From Ailanthus altissimus (taxonomy: Eukaryota > Streptophyta > Magnoliopsida > Sapindales > Simaroubaceae), in assembly GCA_946807835.1 (NCBI GenBank), contig OX327696.1:2802501-2866500 (forward strand): a DNA stretch of 64,000 nt, in the 5' to 3' direction. The position numbers were made by a program, and so were the translations under genes. Shown here one piece after another: positions 33,231 through 46,764 of the stretch (position 1 is the stretch's first letter; each line of letters starts with the position of its first letter). The notes below the pieces were generated by a model. It had not been told where the DNA came from, searched no databases, and saw only the letters and a list, made by a program, of their open reading frames with translations.

Positions 33231-34200
33231 GTAAAGCTAAAAAAAAATTAGTGTCCCCAAATTTAACCTGTTTGATGAAATTGGTGACCCAAAGGGGTGT
33301 ATCTTTTACTTCAACTCTGGAATGATCATGCATGCCTATGATGGAGCACTAAAGTGCATAATGTTTCCATCAAGTCTAAAAGGGCCCGCTCAAATCTAGT
33401 TCAGAAACCTAAAACCAAATTTCATCTCTTTCTTTAAAGAACTAACTGAACTGTTCATCAAACAGTATCTACAGAATTGAAATCTAAAAAGATTACGTCA
33501 AATTTATTTTCAATGAAGAAAGCTATATTGAATTTATTCAAAGCTTCCTTTATCATTTCAACAAAGAATTAGGCGAGCTTTCGAGCTACGAATCAGAGAT
33601 AGCGGTACAAGCTTATAAAAAAGCCGTCAGACCTTTCACTTTCTACCTTAAATATTTAATTTGTAAGAACTTTACTTCTTCCAAATTAATTAACCAAAAA
33701 TACATGCAATAAATTAAGGAGGAGAAAGTGAAAATTGCATCAAAAGAAAATTTAGTTATAATAGTGAAGAAAGTCAAGAAGACACCTCCAATCAAAATAA
33801 GAGATGAACTAGTAGTAGGGGAAGCATCTTGGACTTTAGGGAAATAAGGGAATTGATAAAAGACTATTGCTACCCACAAACTTTTATCCCTATAAACACC
33901 TTTATAGTATAAACATGGATGAACGCAATGGGTACTGGAATATTCTGGACACCAATACCCATCTTGAGCCTTATGGAGAAAAAGTACTAGACAAATTATT
34001 GCTCATTCCACAACAACTATAGCCACTCTATCCAAAACTATAAAGCTCTGCGGTTCCAGATTCATCAGCTAATGAGTGAGGGCTAGTTGAAAGAATATAG
34101 ATCGAACACTACTACAACCCAGAACCAATAAAGGCTTCTGCAAACCAAAACCAAATAAAATAATGTCAACACTAATCCTCACTTTCATTTATGGTTTTAT
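33230..34200 (+). pseudogene. Element C gag remnant (Tat-lineage Ty3/gypsy)
   Basis: The gag core reads PKFNLFDEIGDPKGCIFYFN, then YDGALKCIMFPSSLKGPAQ with a stop in the place of Trp, and PNFISFFKELTELFIKQYL (about 33240-33470). Around 33960-34060 a piece CSFHNNYSHSIQNYKAL corresponds to the CEFHxxxGHxTxxC knuckle of Tat/Retand Gag. Every frame is heavily broken. Confidence 0.65.
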
Positions 34201-34289
34201 ATTTTATTGCAACAATGCCCCAATGATCACATAACCACTAGAAGAAAAGATATATAAACCTTCACTCCCAATACTTGAAGGATCATAAG

Positions 34290-35290
34290 AGGCTGGAGAA
34301 TCGATTAAAGTAGCATTATCTAGGCAACTAATCAACCCCCTCTATGTTGAGGTTATACATAGGAGACCTTCGAAAGGATAAGAACTAATGAAGAATAGAG
34401 GCCAATGTTCCAAAAGGACTAAAAAAATCTGATGCTGTGGGATCACTAAAGTCTTCACCTTACATGCTGCCATTCCAGAACTCAGGAAAATCAAATTCTT
34501 CATAAAAGATCTAACTGAGCTTACTATGCCCCATTTGGACCTACTCGTTAGTTTAAGCATCAATAGAACCGCTGTAAACATAGTCATTGTGGATGGAGAT
34601 AGTAATGCAGATGTTCTGTATTGGGAAGCCTTTTGAGGACTTAAATTGAAAATCGAAGACTTAAGACAATGTGGTACTGGACTTATAACATTTGAAGGGA
34701 TGAAAGTCTAAGTAAAAATGGTTATAACTTTGCTAGAAATCACGACAGGAAAGAGACTAAAAGTTGAGTACTTGGTAGTTCAAGCATGTACAGCCTATAA
34801 TGCCATTATTGGATGATTCTGATATGAAAGTAGTACCTTCAACTCTACATCAAGTTATCTGATGCATCTCAACAATAGAAAAAGAAACCATAGACATCAA
34901 GAGCGAACAACTACAAGCTAAGTAATGTTAAGGTAACTTCTTGCAAGCTTTCAATGACAGTTGAAAGAAAGAGAAAGAAGGGAATACAAGTGGAAATGGT
35001 ACTAACATCCTTCATTCCAATGATGGAATAGATGCTAAATAGCAATTAAATGATCAGAGGTCAAAGAGGTTCGACTTGAAAAATATTACGTGCATCAAGT
35101 ATGAAAAAAATAGAGAAAGTAATCCTAAACTCTATAGTCCCTAAGTGAAAGTTTCTCCTAGATATATATCTGACCAAATGAGAACAATAACAACTAGTGG
35201 AACTTTTGATTAGAAATTTCACAAAGATATGGTTGGAATGAACCTTAAAAATAATGTGACACAAATTAAATATCCAAGAAGGATACAAAT
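34290..35290 (+). pseudogene. Element C protease region remnant
   Basis: Reads NRTAVNIVIVDGDSNADVLYWEAF at about 34560-34632, then LRQCGTGLITFEGMKV and LKVEYLVVQACTAYNAIIG (about 34757-34815). This matches the protease of Tat-like elements (DGGSSADILY and YNAIIGRP). The second catalytic-loop Gly is Asp here. Confidence 0.65.
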
Positions 35291-35339
35291 CTGTCAGACA
35301 GAAACAAAGGCATTTTGCACCTAAGAGAAACCAGATAAT

Positions 35340-36790
35340 TAGTGATAAAGTACATTGATTACTTGAGATAAGATCATTAGGGAAGTAAAATACCCTGGGT
35401 GGCTCTTTAATGTCGTAATAGTTGAAAAAAAGAACAAGAAGTGTAGAGTCTATGTAGATTGTACAAATCTAAACAAAGCCATGCCAAAAGAGTCTTTCTA
35501 TTTCCCAAAGATAGACCAGATGCTTATAGTGGTTTCAACCAGATCAAATGGCAAGTGAAGATGAAGAAAAAACATGGTTCATCACAGAAAGAGGAACTTA
35601 CTATTACAAAGTAATGTCCATTGGCCTAAAAAAATGCTAGTAATACCTTTAAAAGGCTTGTACACAAATTCTTTAGGAACTTAATAGGTGAACAGTAGAA
35701 GCATAGATTGATGACACCGTGGTAAAAAAAAAAAGTCTGAGAGCCACATTGCAGACTTGTAGGAAGCCTTTAATGTCCTACAGAAGTACAAAGTACGGTT
35801 AAACCTAATAAAATGCAGCTTTAGGATCTCATCTGGAACCTTTTTAGGATATATTAGTGCACAAAGGATTGAAGCAGATTTGTCCTAAATCCAAGAATTG
35901 CAAAACATAACAATCCCTCATACCTCTAACGAAATCCACATATTAATTAGAAGAATTGTGGCTCTTAACTAACTCATCTAAAAACTGGCAGATAGATGCA
36001 ACCATTATTACAAGAGTTGAAAGTGAAGAAATGAGATAACTGAGGCTCAACTTAAGTGAAAGCTTTGTAAAAACTGAAAAAGTATCTAAAAGCCCTCCAA
36101 TACTCTCAACACCACTTCTCAATGAGACCTTGTACCTAGTCGTATCTAAGGAAACAAGCTCCTTCATTACTTCAAAGTACCTTAGATTGTGGTATAAACT
36201 TCACATATGATTAAACAAATCTTGCCCAAACTGGACACCATGAGATGAGGCAATTGGACTAATTCACCTAGATATAAACTTCTTACCTAGAACAGCCATA
36301 AAAGAATAAGCTCTTGCTAACTTCTTACTCAAGTGAAAACTTGGAGCACTAGATTATTCATTACTTCCAGATTCTAAATAAGTCATATAAACTTAGACAA
36401 CGTATATTGATAGAGCATCCAACAACAATAACGCAAGAGTTGGAGTGCATCTACGTAGCCCCGAGGGTATAGAGTATGTCGTAAAACTCTAAACCCCCAC
36501 ATCTAACCATGAAGCAAAATATAAAGCCTAATTGAAGGATTGAAAATAGATCGAGCCCTCTCAATTAAGAGCTTAAGTATAAAAACTGACTCCACACTCA
36601 TCACTTTCCAATGAAATGGAGGCTATAATACGAAAGAGGAAATGATACAAAATCTCTTGAATTTAGAAAAGTAGTTTGCTTTCGACTTCTGAAACATCAC
36701 TCTCGAACAGATCCTGAGAGAAGAAAATGCAAAAGCAAACAAGCAAGAGATATAAGCCTCTTCCTCAAATTCTGCCTTGATGAAAATAGT
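35340..36790 (+). pseudogene. Element C reverse transcriptase and RNase H remnant
   Basis: RT: VEKKNKKCRVYVDCTNLNKA followed by MPKESFYFPKIDQML, then EDEEKTWFITERGTYYYKVM and a decayed catalytic block reading IDDTVV where the family has IDDMLV (about 35705-35725), then LQKYKVRLNLIKCSF and GTFLGYISAQRIEAD. The RNase H remnant is at about 36440-36760 (EGLKIDRAL, ITLEQILREENAKANK). Stops every 20-40 codons. Confidence 0.7.
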
Positions 36791-36889
36791 TCCCTAAACA
36801 GAAAGTGATTAAACTGGAAAAAAAATGAAATAAAAGAAAGTTGTCGATAAAGTATCTAAAAGAAAGAAAGCTTTAAAATGATATGAAAG

Positions 36890-37200
36890 AGGTTAAGAGT
36901 CTTTAAGAAAGAGCCAAGAGATTCACTATCATTAATGACCATCTATACATAAGGTCTTTTTTAGGCATCTATATAAGATATGTGCTGATCGAAGAATACC
37001 AAATTATGGAAGAAATTCACAAAGGATTGTTTGGGTACCATTCAAGCGCAAGTATCTTAGCCCATAAAGTAATGCGATAAGGATACATCTGGTCAACAAT
37101 CAAAAGAGATCCCACAAAATACATCAAGAAGTATAAAAAATGCTAAGAACACGCTACTTATCTACTACCCACCACGACCTCAATATAATAAGTCCCTAGC
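36890..37200 (+). pseudogene. Element C integrase N-terminus remnant
   Basis: INDHLYIRSFLGIYIRYVL, then EIHKGLFGYHSSASILAHKV, GYIWSTIKRDPTKYIKKYKK and C before HAT: the HHCC zinc-binding region of gypsy integrase. Little recognisable core follows, so the 3' half of the gene is lost or too decayed. Confidence 0.65.
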
Positions 37201-37312
37201 CATTCATACAATAAGAGATGGATATCATAGGACGTCTCCTAACTATTATGGAGGGAAACGAATGTTGTTGCCTTTTACATGACAAAATAGTCTAGAGCCG
37301 TTTAATGCGAGG

Positions 37313-37770
37313 AGATGGCTAAAAGTAATCCTTCACTATTGTTACAAGGAGATGGCCAAAAACAATCTGCCATGACCTATATGTAAGGATCATATTATGC
37401 CTTGCATTGCAAATAAGTCCAAAGCCATTATAAAGAGATGGATAAAAGTAATCATCCACTATTGTTATGATGAAATGGCCAAAAACATCCATAACATTAT
37501 TCAAGCTTCCTTAGAAGAATCCTTCAATTAAAAGCATAATGATCAGAGCTACCTCAGAAAGGACCTCATAGCATTCCAGGAAGTACCAACACCAAAAGCT
37601 CCCTTAGAAAAAACACGTACCTCTCTATGGAGCACTAGAATGTAAGTTTTTCTAAAAAAACAACATCTAGGAAGTAGCAACGTTAAAATTCTGAAAGGAC
37701 AACACATCTTTCCAAAAAGCCTGTGCTTACTTAGGAAAAAACATTTCCATCCATGAAGCACTAGAAAATA
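37313..37770 (+). repeat. Imperfect tandem repeats (period about 120-130 bp) after element C
   Basis: 37313-37372 and 37434-37493 align (GAGATGGMTAAAAGTAATC, CACTATTGTTA, AAATGGCCAAAAACA). A second pair at about 37563-37640 and 37662-37760 shares AGGAAGTA, AGCACTAGAA and AGAAAAAAC. Long repetitive 3' regions are common in Tat-lineage elements. Confidence 0.5.
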
Positions 37771-39839
37771 GATTCTAGAAGAGACTTTTATGCCCATCCA
37801 AACTCAATAATGGTCGTAAGACTCACTGTAAAGATATTCTTCTAGGAATTATGGATAATATAACTTTCCTAGAAAGTAAATGTTTCTACTAGAAAGATCA
37901 AAAGCTAACATGCACCTATAAAAAAAGGCAAACCTCAAAGAAAATATGAGGCACTTTTGGAAAAAGACCTACAATTAAAGAGTACTTTATTTCGCAACAC
38001 TGTCAAACTGCGAAGCTTTACTTCGTGATGACTATGAGAAGTTGCAAGTCTTACGAATCTACAAAAAAATTGGAAAAACATTTCCTACCAGAGATACATC
38101 CACAAGAGATATATAGAAAAGATCAGAGAAAATTAATTATTTTTATTCGTAATTATTTTGAGCAAAATGACGAAGTACTTGTATTCAACAAATCTTTATT
38201 TACATGAACATTTACATAAACATAAATAAAACAAAAGTTATCATTAACGAGAATCAGGCGAAGGCTCCACTACATCTAGATCCTAATCTTCCACTCTTTT
38301 CCCCACTTGAATCATAGTTGATCTGCAGCTCTTGGAGCAAAAGATCTTAGAATAGAAGGTCTTAAAGCAAAAGGCCCTGAAGCATATTCATCTGTAACTC
38401 TTTAAGGCAAGTCTACACCTATTTCCTTTTAAGGTTCTAAGCCCTCCTGCACGTTTCTAGGAACCTCATGAGTAGGAACCTCTGTAAACTTACGTTGCCC
38501 CCATCATCATGTGGAATCTCTGAAGGGACAGTATTGGGGTTCGCAATTGATGGAACCTCCACAGGAGCAGTAGGCACTAAGACCCCTAGAACCTTTACAA
38601 AATTAGGGTTGGTTTCATACACAAATTTAAAACTCACAACAAATTTGATAGGATTACGAGTTTTGTAAAATATCCAGCGAACACCTGTTAGGGTATCCAC
38701 GTATATTTACACATTTTTTATTTTTTTTAAAAAGATTAAACGATGTTGCTTTGTTGTGAACCAAAAAAGTTAAAAGAGGGACTTTTATCTCTTTATCAAT
38801 GCATTAATTATTTTCATTCTCACTTGTTATGCAAATTCTACCTCACAATTTTATTATCTCTAATTCTCTATTTTCATAAAATTATTGACTTACACTCATC
38901 AAATGTTTCTTTGATTCTCAAACGATATTTTTGGATATCTTTTTAATTTTCATCTTACAAACATTACATTCTTTATATATTAAGAGAGATGAATTATTTT
39001 TTATTTTTGTTTAATGTTTTGTTTATTTATTTTCTTCACATAGTGGAGGTTGATAGCCATTTTTTTATGTTTTTAAAATTTAATATGTTATTAGCTTAAC
39101 TAGTTACCTAATTGACTTATCTATTTATTGAATTTTATTTTTTTTATATTTATTTAATTGAGTTACTTTGTAATTATTTTATATAATATTTGGGTTAACT
39201 ATTTATGAGTTATTTTTATTAGTTTTAATTGAAAATGATTTAACTTTTATAGAAAGACTTTTATTGAATTTTAAATTTGTTATATATTTTTTATTCTTAT
39301 GTTTTATGAGTTTCCTTTAAAATTAAGGTTATGATTTTAAATTTGTATTATATTAATTTACAACTCATTTAAATTTACAGATAACTTATTACGAGTTTGG
39401 TATAGAATATGCATTTGTGAGAGCAAATTTTGGTAATGAAATTTTAAATGCATAATATGTTTGAAAAAAATTTGACATTTTTTTTTAATATAAATACAAA
39501 TGTAGATTTAGAGATATTCATCTAAAACTCAATCCGTTGCTATCTCTAATTACATTATATATATTTTCAATTGATAATTCTAAAGGCCTACATATCTACT
39601 AGAAGTGCCTCTTTTGCACATGCTATTTTCTTCATGAAATTTGGTATGGGTTAAACAAAATGTGTTGAGGAACTAGGCCTCAGATCTAGATGTACAACTT
39701 AAAAAATTAGAATATTAAATAAAATTTCTCATAATTTTAAATATTTCCCCTTTCAAATCAATATTGAATAACTCACACAACAAACAACAATATTCATCTA
39801 AAATAATGGGCTTCACAAATCGACACATATATGGCACAG
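37771..39839. other. Non-coding, no recognised genes
   Basis: Decayed TE tail to about 38440, then a short ORF on the minus strand (38437-38700) that I do not recognise, then AT-rich DNA (38700-39840) with no protein resemblance. I found no LTR pair for element C. Confidence 0.3.
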
Positions 39840-40060
39840 TTATAGCAGCTATATACTATAAAGCTTGTACTATACATTTTATCATTCCATCTAGTGCTCA
39901 GATTTTCAGTAAATTTATCAAATAAATATCGATTTTGTATACCAATTAAAATCAATCTTCCTTTCAAATTAACTTTCAAGTTCTCCCTCACATTACTCAT
40001 AATTGCTAACAACGGATTTAATTAGGTTTAACCTCAATATCAGCGAAGCATATTTGAGGC
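39840..40060. repeat. Duplicated segment, copy 1 (copy 2 at 60440-60640)
   Basis: Aligns in the same orientation with 60440-60640. Shared words include TTTATCAAATAAA, ACCAATTAAAAT and ATTAGGTTTAACCTCAATAT-like text. Copy 2 abuts the broken NB-ARC fragment, so this may be TNL-associated intron or flanking DNA. From about 40065 to 41518 I see only AT-rich DNA without recognisable genes. Confidence 0.6.
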
Positions 40061-41518
40061 CTGCAGATCCGGTAGACTTATGCAAATTAAACATTCAATC
40101 CCAGTTAAAATCTTGTTTTTGACAGGAGTGAAGAAAAAAATTATTCAAATTATGCAAGTGTGAAAATAAATGAGACAAGTAAAAATAAAATAATAAATTA
40201 TGCAAAGCAAATTAAAACTTACAGCTTTGAACTTGTTGAAGCCACTAATGCTGAAAATAAAAGATACAAGAGAGAATAACAGCGACGAATGGTTGTGTTT
40301 GTTCAAAAGAAAGCCGAGGGTTTTGTGTGTTCAAAGGTAAAGAAATTAAATCATTATGATTTCATGTGGCAAATAAGATTATCTGATCTAAATTGTCGGC
40401 CAAAACTAATAATAACGTGGGGATACAAAAGTTTGAAACAGAGAAAGAAAAAGACAATGAATTATAAAAAGTGATAATAAATATTTACCGATTATTCTAA
40501 TTTAATGTTTATTTTTAAATCTTATATTCTTTTTAAAAAATTTTGTGGCCGCTTGAATTTAAATTCGAAGTTGGTATATTATTAATTTTAATCTTTTTTT
40601 AAAATTGTTAGTTTTATTTTGCAGTCTACTCTATGGCAAAGTAGATTCACCTAAAGTGTATGTTATAGGTTTTTATGATTTATCCGATATAATTTTGATC
40701 AAAATAGTCAATAATTAAGATAAAAGATTAAAAAGAGTTGTACTTAAAATATATGTATGTATTTGGTGATATTTTTTGTGTGGATCACATGTACGAAAAA
40801 TTTTATTGTGCATTAATAAGATTAAATTAATAAATTTAATTACGATAAAAATAATTAATAATAGTTAAAAATATATTAATTTTTTGTATAAATTTTTTCT
40901 ATTTAATTAAAATTTTCTTTTATATATAAAAAACAAACTTAGAGCTTTGAGTGTCTTGTAGTTGCAGGCAGTCACAGATTTACGAAAAAATTTAATTAAA
41001 TGAGAAATGTCCATTTTAATCTTTGATAGATAAAAGGAGATAAATAATTAAATAGACTTTATAATTTATCATTTGGAGAGTTTTGGCATATGTGTTAGAA
41101 TTTTATAATATATTATAAAATTTATAAAATTTATAAATTAATTAAACAGTATCATATAATAATATTATATATTATATAATAAATTACATAATTTATTAAA
41201 TTATTGTTAAACTAGAGAATGTATTCAATTAGATGCTTGTTGCTTTTAAAGTACTTACTTAAACTAGACCCTGTTGATTAAAAAAATTAATTAAATTTCA
41301 ATGAAGTGTTTACTTCGACAAAAATAAATAAATGTTTCAGTCAGCAAAATTTATCATTTAACATCATAAAACTCTACTTTTTTTAATCTACATAATTGTA
41401 AGTCATTTTTTACTCAAATGAAATATTAAAAAATATCAAATGTAGTGACGTTAAATGTAATTGTGCTTTAAATTGGTTGTATGGCACAGCCGACTATACT
41501 ATAGTGATTGAACAATAT

Positions 41519-42390
41519 CTATTAATCTTTACCATTAAATTAGATGAAAATATTAGTATTAATAGACAATTGCCACTTTATCTTCATTAATTATCATTTA
41601 ACCTTAGACACGTGACACAATTTCACTCGTTCATTGTCATTAAATATATGGCGTAATCTCATTCGTTTATATAATTTAATATAATTTTAAAAAAGTAATA
41701 AATAAATATTTCTTAACAAAGTAACACGTGTCAAACACTGATTAGTTACAGATCACATGTGTCATCCTGCAATTGGTTTATAATTATACTTAGGGGTGGG
41801 CAAAAAACCGAAAAAACCGAACCGGACCCGAAAAACCGAACCGAATTGGTCGGTTCGGTTCGGTTTTTCTCTTGGTCGGTTCGGTTTTCGGTTTTTTATT
41901 TTAAAAACCGAAAAATTCGGTTCGGTTTTCGGTTCGGAAGGCCGAACCGAGAACCGAACCGAAAAAACCGAATTTAAAAAAAAATTAAAAAATTAAAAAA
42001 AAAATTAAAAAAAATTAAAAAAAAATTAAAAAAAATTTAAAAAAAAATTAAAAAAAATTAAAAAAATTATAAAACCGAACCGAACCGAACCGAACCGACC
42101 CAAACCGAACCGAAAAACCAAAACCCGAACCGAACCGGTTCGGTTCGGTTCGGTTTTTGATTTTTCGGTTCGGTTTTCGGTTTTATTTTTCAAAAACCGA
42201 CCGGCTCGGTTCGGTTTTCGGTTCACACTAAAAACCGAACCGAACCGGATTTGCCCACCCCTAATTATACTAAACATATTTAAAATTAATTAATTAATAA
42301 TTAAAAATCTTGCCACTATCGTTGACAAAATGACAAACGACTAGCGAACATTTTTTGGAAACACTACGACAACAAAAATGAAAATTTTAT
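41519..42390. repeat. Fold-back element, left outer arm
   Basis: Reverse complement of 55471-55866, apart from the hAT MITE inserted at 41791-42263. Examples: TTAATCTTTACCATTAAATT against AATTTGACGGTAAAGATTAA, and CACTGATTAGTTAC against GTAACTAATCAGTG. Together with the minisatellite arms it forms a large inverted repeat. Confidence 0.85.
41791..42263. mobile_element. hAT-type MITE with CCGAAC subterminal repeats
   Basis: 473 bp with terminal inverted repeats TAGGGGTGGGCAAA and an 8-bp target duplication ATTATACT (41783-41790 and 42264-42271), both hAT hallmarks. Inner sequence is tandem ACCGAACCGAACC on both sides of a poly-A/T core (41960-42070), so the whole can fold on itself. The opposite arm of the fold-back (about 55595-55610) keeps the uninterrupted, empty site. 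Non-autonomous, with no coding capacity. Confidence 0.92.
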
Positions 42391-43904
42391 GAGTAGTAAC
42401 ACATAATATATTAAGTAGGACCACTTAGTATATTAAGTGAAAATACGTAGTATATTAGGTTAGAACATGTAGTAAATTGAGTGAAAATATTTAGTATATT
42501 AAGTAGAAACATTTAGTATATTAAGTGGGAACACATAGTATATTAAGTAAGAACACGTAATATATTAAATGGGAATACGTAGTATATTAAGTGTGAACAT
42601 TTAGTATATTGAGTAGAAACATGTAATACATTTAGTGGGAACATTTAGTATATTGAGTGGGAACACGTAGTATATTAAGTGGGAACACATAGTATATTAA
42701 ATGGAAACATTTAGAATATTAAGTGGGAACACGTAGTATATTAATTGTGAACATTTAGTATATTAAGTGGGAACTAGTAGTATATACGTAGTATATTGAG
42801 TGGGAACACGTAGTATATTGAGTGGGAATATATAGTATGTTAAGTGAAAACATGTAATATATTGAGTGAGAACACGTAGTATCTTAAGTGGGAACACATA
42901 ATAAATTGAGTGAGAACACGTAGTATCTTAAGTGGGAACACATAATAAATTGAGTGAGAACACGTAGTATATTGAGTGAGAACACGTAGTATATTGAGTG
43001 GGAATACGTAGTATATGGAGTGGGAGCAGTTAGTATGTTGAGTGGGAATAGGTAGTATCTTAAGTGGGATCACCAGTATATTAAGTGGGAACACATAGTA
43101 AATTAAGTAGGAACACGTAGTATATTGAGTGGGAACAAATAGTATATTGAATGGGAACAAATAGTAGATTGAATGGGAGCACGTAATATATTGAGTGGGA
43201 ACACGTAGTATATTAACTAAAAACCCTTACTATATTAAATGGGAACACTTAGTATATTGAATGGGAACATGTAGTATGTTAAGTGGGAACACGTAGTATG
43301 TTAAGTGAAAATACGTAGTATATTAAGTGGGAACATGTAGTATATTAAGTGGGAACACGTAGTATATTGAGTGGGAACATGTAGTATATTGAGTGAAAAT
43401 ATTTAGTATATTAAGTAGAAACATGTAATATATTGAGTTAGAACACAAGTATATTAAGTGAAAATACGCAGTAAATTGAGTGGGAACACGTAGTACATTG
43501 AGTGGGAACATGTAATACATTGAGTGAGAATAGTTAGTATGTTGAGTGGGAATAGGTAGTATCTGAAGTGGGAACATGTAGTATATTGAATGAAAACATG
43601 TAGTAAATTGATTGGGAAGACGTAGTACATTAAGTGGGAGCACATAATACATTGAGTAGGAACACGTAATATATTGAGTGGGAATAGTTAGTCTGTTGAG
43701 TGGGAACATGTAGTATATTAAGTGGGAACACATAATATATTGAGTGGAAACACGTAGTACATTAAGTGAGAAGACGTAGTATATTAAATGGAAAAATGTA
43801 GTATATTGAACGAGAACACGTAGTATATTGAGTAGTAACTTAGTATGTTAAGTGGGAAGAAATAATGTATTGAATTAGAACACGTAGTGTATTGAGTAGG
43901 AACA
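42391..43904. repeat. 22-bp minisatellite, about 70 units (left arm)
   Basis: Degenerate head-to-tail units of 22 nt built from AGTATATTRAGTG and GGAACACGT. The unit length is not a multiple of 3 and stops are rare in some frames, so long artefact ORFs appear. The array is cut by the 3' LTR of element A and resumes at 54820. Confidence 0.93.
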
Positions 43905-45337
43905 TGACACGTCCAGAATATAGAAGTTATTCCCAAGTGCAGGATTGTCGAAGTAATAAATAACCCGATGAGAATAGGGTCGATCCACAGGGAAGTAGAA
44001 TTAAAATTACAAATTATAAACACTTTAAAGATAATTAATGCAGTATAAGATGTTTGCAAATATTATTTCAATTAACCAATTCAAATAAAAAGCTAAGGTT
44101 ATGGAAATTCACTCTTGGCATAAGAAATAAGAATATATTTAATTTTTTTATAACTCAATTGGAATCCACGCACAAAGAAGGTTCCAACCAGAAAATATAG
44201 CAATTAAAGTTCATCATCATTTATATATTAATTAGTATTTATTGTTTTTAATTATTATACACCAAATCTTATAAATCGGTTCAAGTATTTATTATGCCAA
44301 TCTTTATATTTGTCTACAATAAATCAAGACTCCCACTTTACAAGAAAGGTTATATAAACCAAATCTTGTAAATGGTTTCAAGAATTTATTGTGCCAAGTA
44401 TTAAGTTTGTCAATAATAAATCAAGAATCACCACTTTAGAAGAAAGGGTATTAATTCTACAAATAAAATAAATACATCATATATAAATTTGCATAACTTA
44501 AAAATAAAGCATTAAATTCATGAATAAATATTAAACATATCTTATTACCTTGCCAAGAGCTTCACCCTTTCACCTTAGCTTAAACAAAATTATTTGGACA
44601 TAATAAAACTAAATGAAAAGAAAAGAAATGGAAGAAGAAATAACATGACTTAATAGTAAACAAGAGAAATAATAGTACAAGGAAATGGATACAAAGGAAA
44701 AGTATTTTGAACTAAATTCTAACTTTCTAATTACATTCTTTAGGCATAAACAAGCCACCTATTTATAGAAAAACATGGATAAATTGAGACAAATTTGGAG
44801 GGAACCACTTGGTTGATGAAAGTCAAGAATGGTGGCAAAATAATTTGCATTCATTATCACTTGGGCACCCACTTGATTATCCAATTTAGAATTGATGTGA
44901 TCCGAATTAGCTGTCACTTAAAACATAAAAGTTGTAGATAAGTCTCTTATCTTTCCAAATTAAGTGATCTCATACGTATTAGATACGTATTTCTATAGTT
45001 ATGGGCCAAATACTGATAACTGTTCAAACTGGGCCTGTACTGCAGATCAATTCTGTTCTAAGCCAATGTTCACCCTCTAAACACTCGAATTTCCAATGTT
45101 TTGTGAGATACAATATGTTAGCCCATTGCGTCAGCTCTGCACAGGATTAAGAATCACCTCAATTGGATCTCTAGGTAGAAAGTTATGCCTATTTTACCGA
45201 ATCTGCCACAAAACAGTTATAAGATAATTAAGTACAATATTGTAAACATACTTAAGTTAAGAAAATTAAATACACTAGTAATATAAAACAATCATGTAAA
45301 ACTCTTATTAAATGTGTAATTTCAAGTGTTCATCACA
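43905..45337 (-). repeat. Element A 3' LTR (complete)
   Basis: 1433 bp. Read on the minus strand it starts TGTGATGAACAC right after the purine tract and ends GGACGTGTCA (TG...CA). A TATA box (minus TATAAATA, 44760-44767) is the likely U3 promoter. The R/U5 end (44177-43905) matches 54819-54548. Confidence 0.9.
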
Positions 45338-45346
45338 TCCCCCAAC
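45338..45346 (-). other. Element A polypurine tract
   Basis: Minus strand GTTGGGGGA directly before TGTGATGA of the LTR; primer site for plus-strand DNA. Confidence 0.8.
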
Positions 45347-46764
45347 TGGCTTATTGCTAGTCCCTACCAATTCGAGCATAAATAAAATTTAAACACTACC
45401 TAAGTATTTCAAACAAAACGTCAGTTTTAAAATCACAATCGCTATAAAGGTTATTTCAATCATAACTTCCAAAAAATATTTTTGTGTGTGTGTAAATTAA
45501 GCCAAAGCCTTCTTACCACAAACCACAACATATATAGCCTTAAAAATGTTCCAAGTAAAAGCCTCAACTCCATATCCTTACAGGTGAATAACTTGTTTAA
45601 TGATTTAGGATTTCACTCATGGAGTTGGAAAACAGATAATCGCTCAAGAAAAAGTTACATTTAAGGACAGACAGACAAACTAACATTGATCCAAAGATAG
45701 GAAAATCAAATATTTAGAGACAAACCATTATTGCCAAATGCCAGCTTCAAGACTTTAATTATTTAATGCGAATCTTACGAATATAGAATTCGGTGATAAG
45801 ATTGCTTCCTAATGACTTTAGTATTCTAAAATTGAATGAAGACTTTATTGAACTGAATTGACTTCTTTTCTTTCTTTTTTTTTTTAAAATTTTTTTTTTA
45901 CTCATTTTTTTTTCTTTTTTGAAAGACATAAGGAATCATTACAACATAAGAGCAATTTATCACCATAATACTTTTCCAATTTTTTTTTTTTATCCTTCAG
46001 CTAAGCAACCAAATCATTCATCATCCCAAATAATGTCATTCCAAATAAAAATTAACCATTTCAAAAGATCAATGAAAGTTCGTAAGCTGTTATCTCAAAC
46101 CTCTCCACTCACTCACAAAGAGATATGTGAGTTTAGAAAATAATATGTATACTTAAACATGGAAATTCTCTTGGCTATATATATTGAATCATCCATCTTA
46201 CCACAAGGCTTAGTATTATTCTCAAGAAATAATTTCAGAAGTTATTCTTTAGTAATCTAAATAGAGAAAGTGATTTAAACTAAATAATTTTGAAATCATA
46301 CATCGATAGTAAAGCAAATTTATTTACGCAAGAGCTACCAAAAACTTAAGCAACAAACAATTATACATAAAATGCATTAAAAATAAACCAATTAGAATAT
46401 GTTTCAAAAGTTTATAATGTACTCTTTACTCTGCCATTCTAGAACTAGAATGCGTCTCAAGAATACATAAATGAATATTTTACTCACGCCATTCATGATA
46501 ATTTTTTTTTTTTTACATAACAAAGTGATAACAACAACAAAATAAAATAATTAACACTAACATTATATATCAACTATCCTCCCCCCAACCAGATTGAGAC
46601 ATTGTCCTCAATGTCAAAATATAGAAAGAGTAAAATATAGAAGATATCACCTGAAACATCTTTTATTGAAAATTAAACCTGCAACAAAATAAAACAAGCC
46701 ACACAAAAAAAAAAAAAAAAACAAGCTACACAAAAAAGCTTAAAAATACATAGAAATAGATAGG
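45347..46764 (-). other. Element A 3' untranslated tail with Athila hairpin
   Basis: 1.4 kb non-coding between LOG and the polypurine tract. Near its start it has ACATTGAGGACAATGT (46599-46614) followed by GGTTGGGGGGAGGATAG (46574-46590), both shared with element B. About 46500-46140 aligns with the tail of B. The rest has T- and A-runs and no recognised ORF. Confidence 0.65.

Noticed and set aside
41759..42277. ORFs of NRT/EPN-type repeats on both strands
   Set aside because: These are reading frames through the CCGAAC repeats of the hAT MITE, with no protein-like composition.
42840..43733. Long minus-strand ORFs rich in Y, P, T and S repeats (also 55219-55452 on plus)
   Set aside because: They are translations of the 22-bp minisatellite; the frame is open only because the unit lacks stops in some phases.
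42391..43904. CRISPR-like array
   Set aside because: Units are contiguous 22-bp repeats without unique spacers, in plant DNA.
43784..44059. ORF on minus with IICNFNSTSLW, repeated at 54334-54702
   Set aside because: It is a shadow frame in the element A LTR, explained by the LTR duplication.
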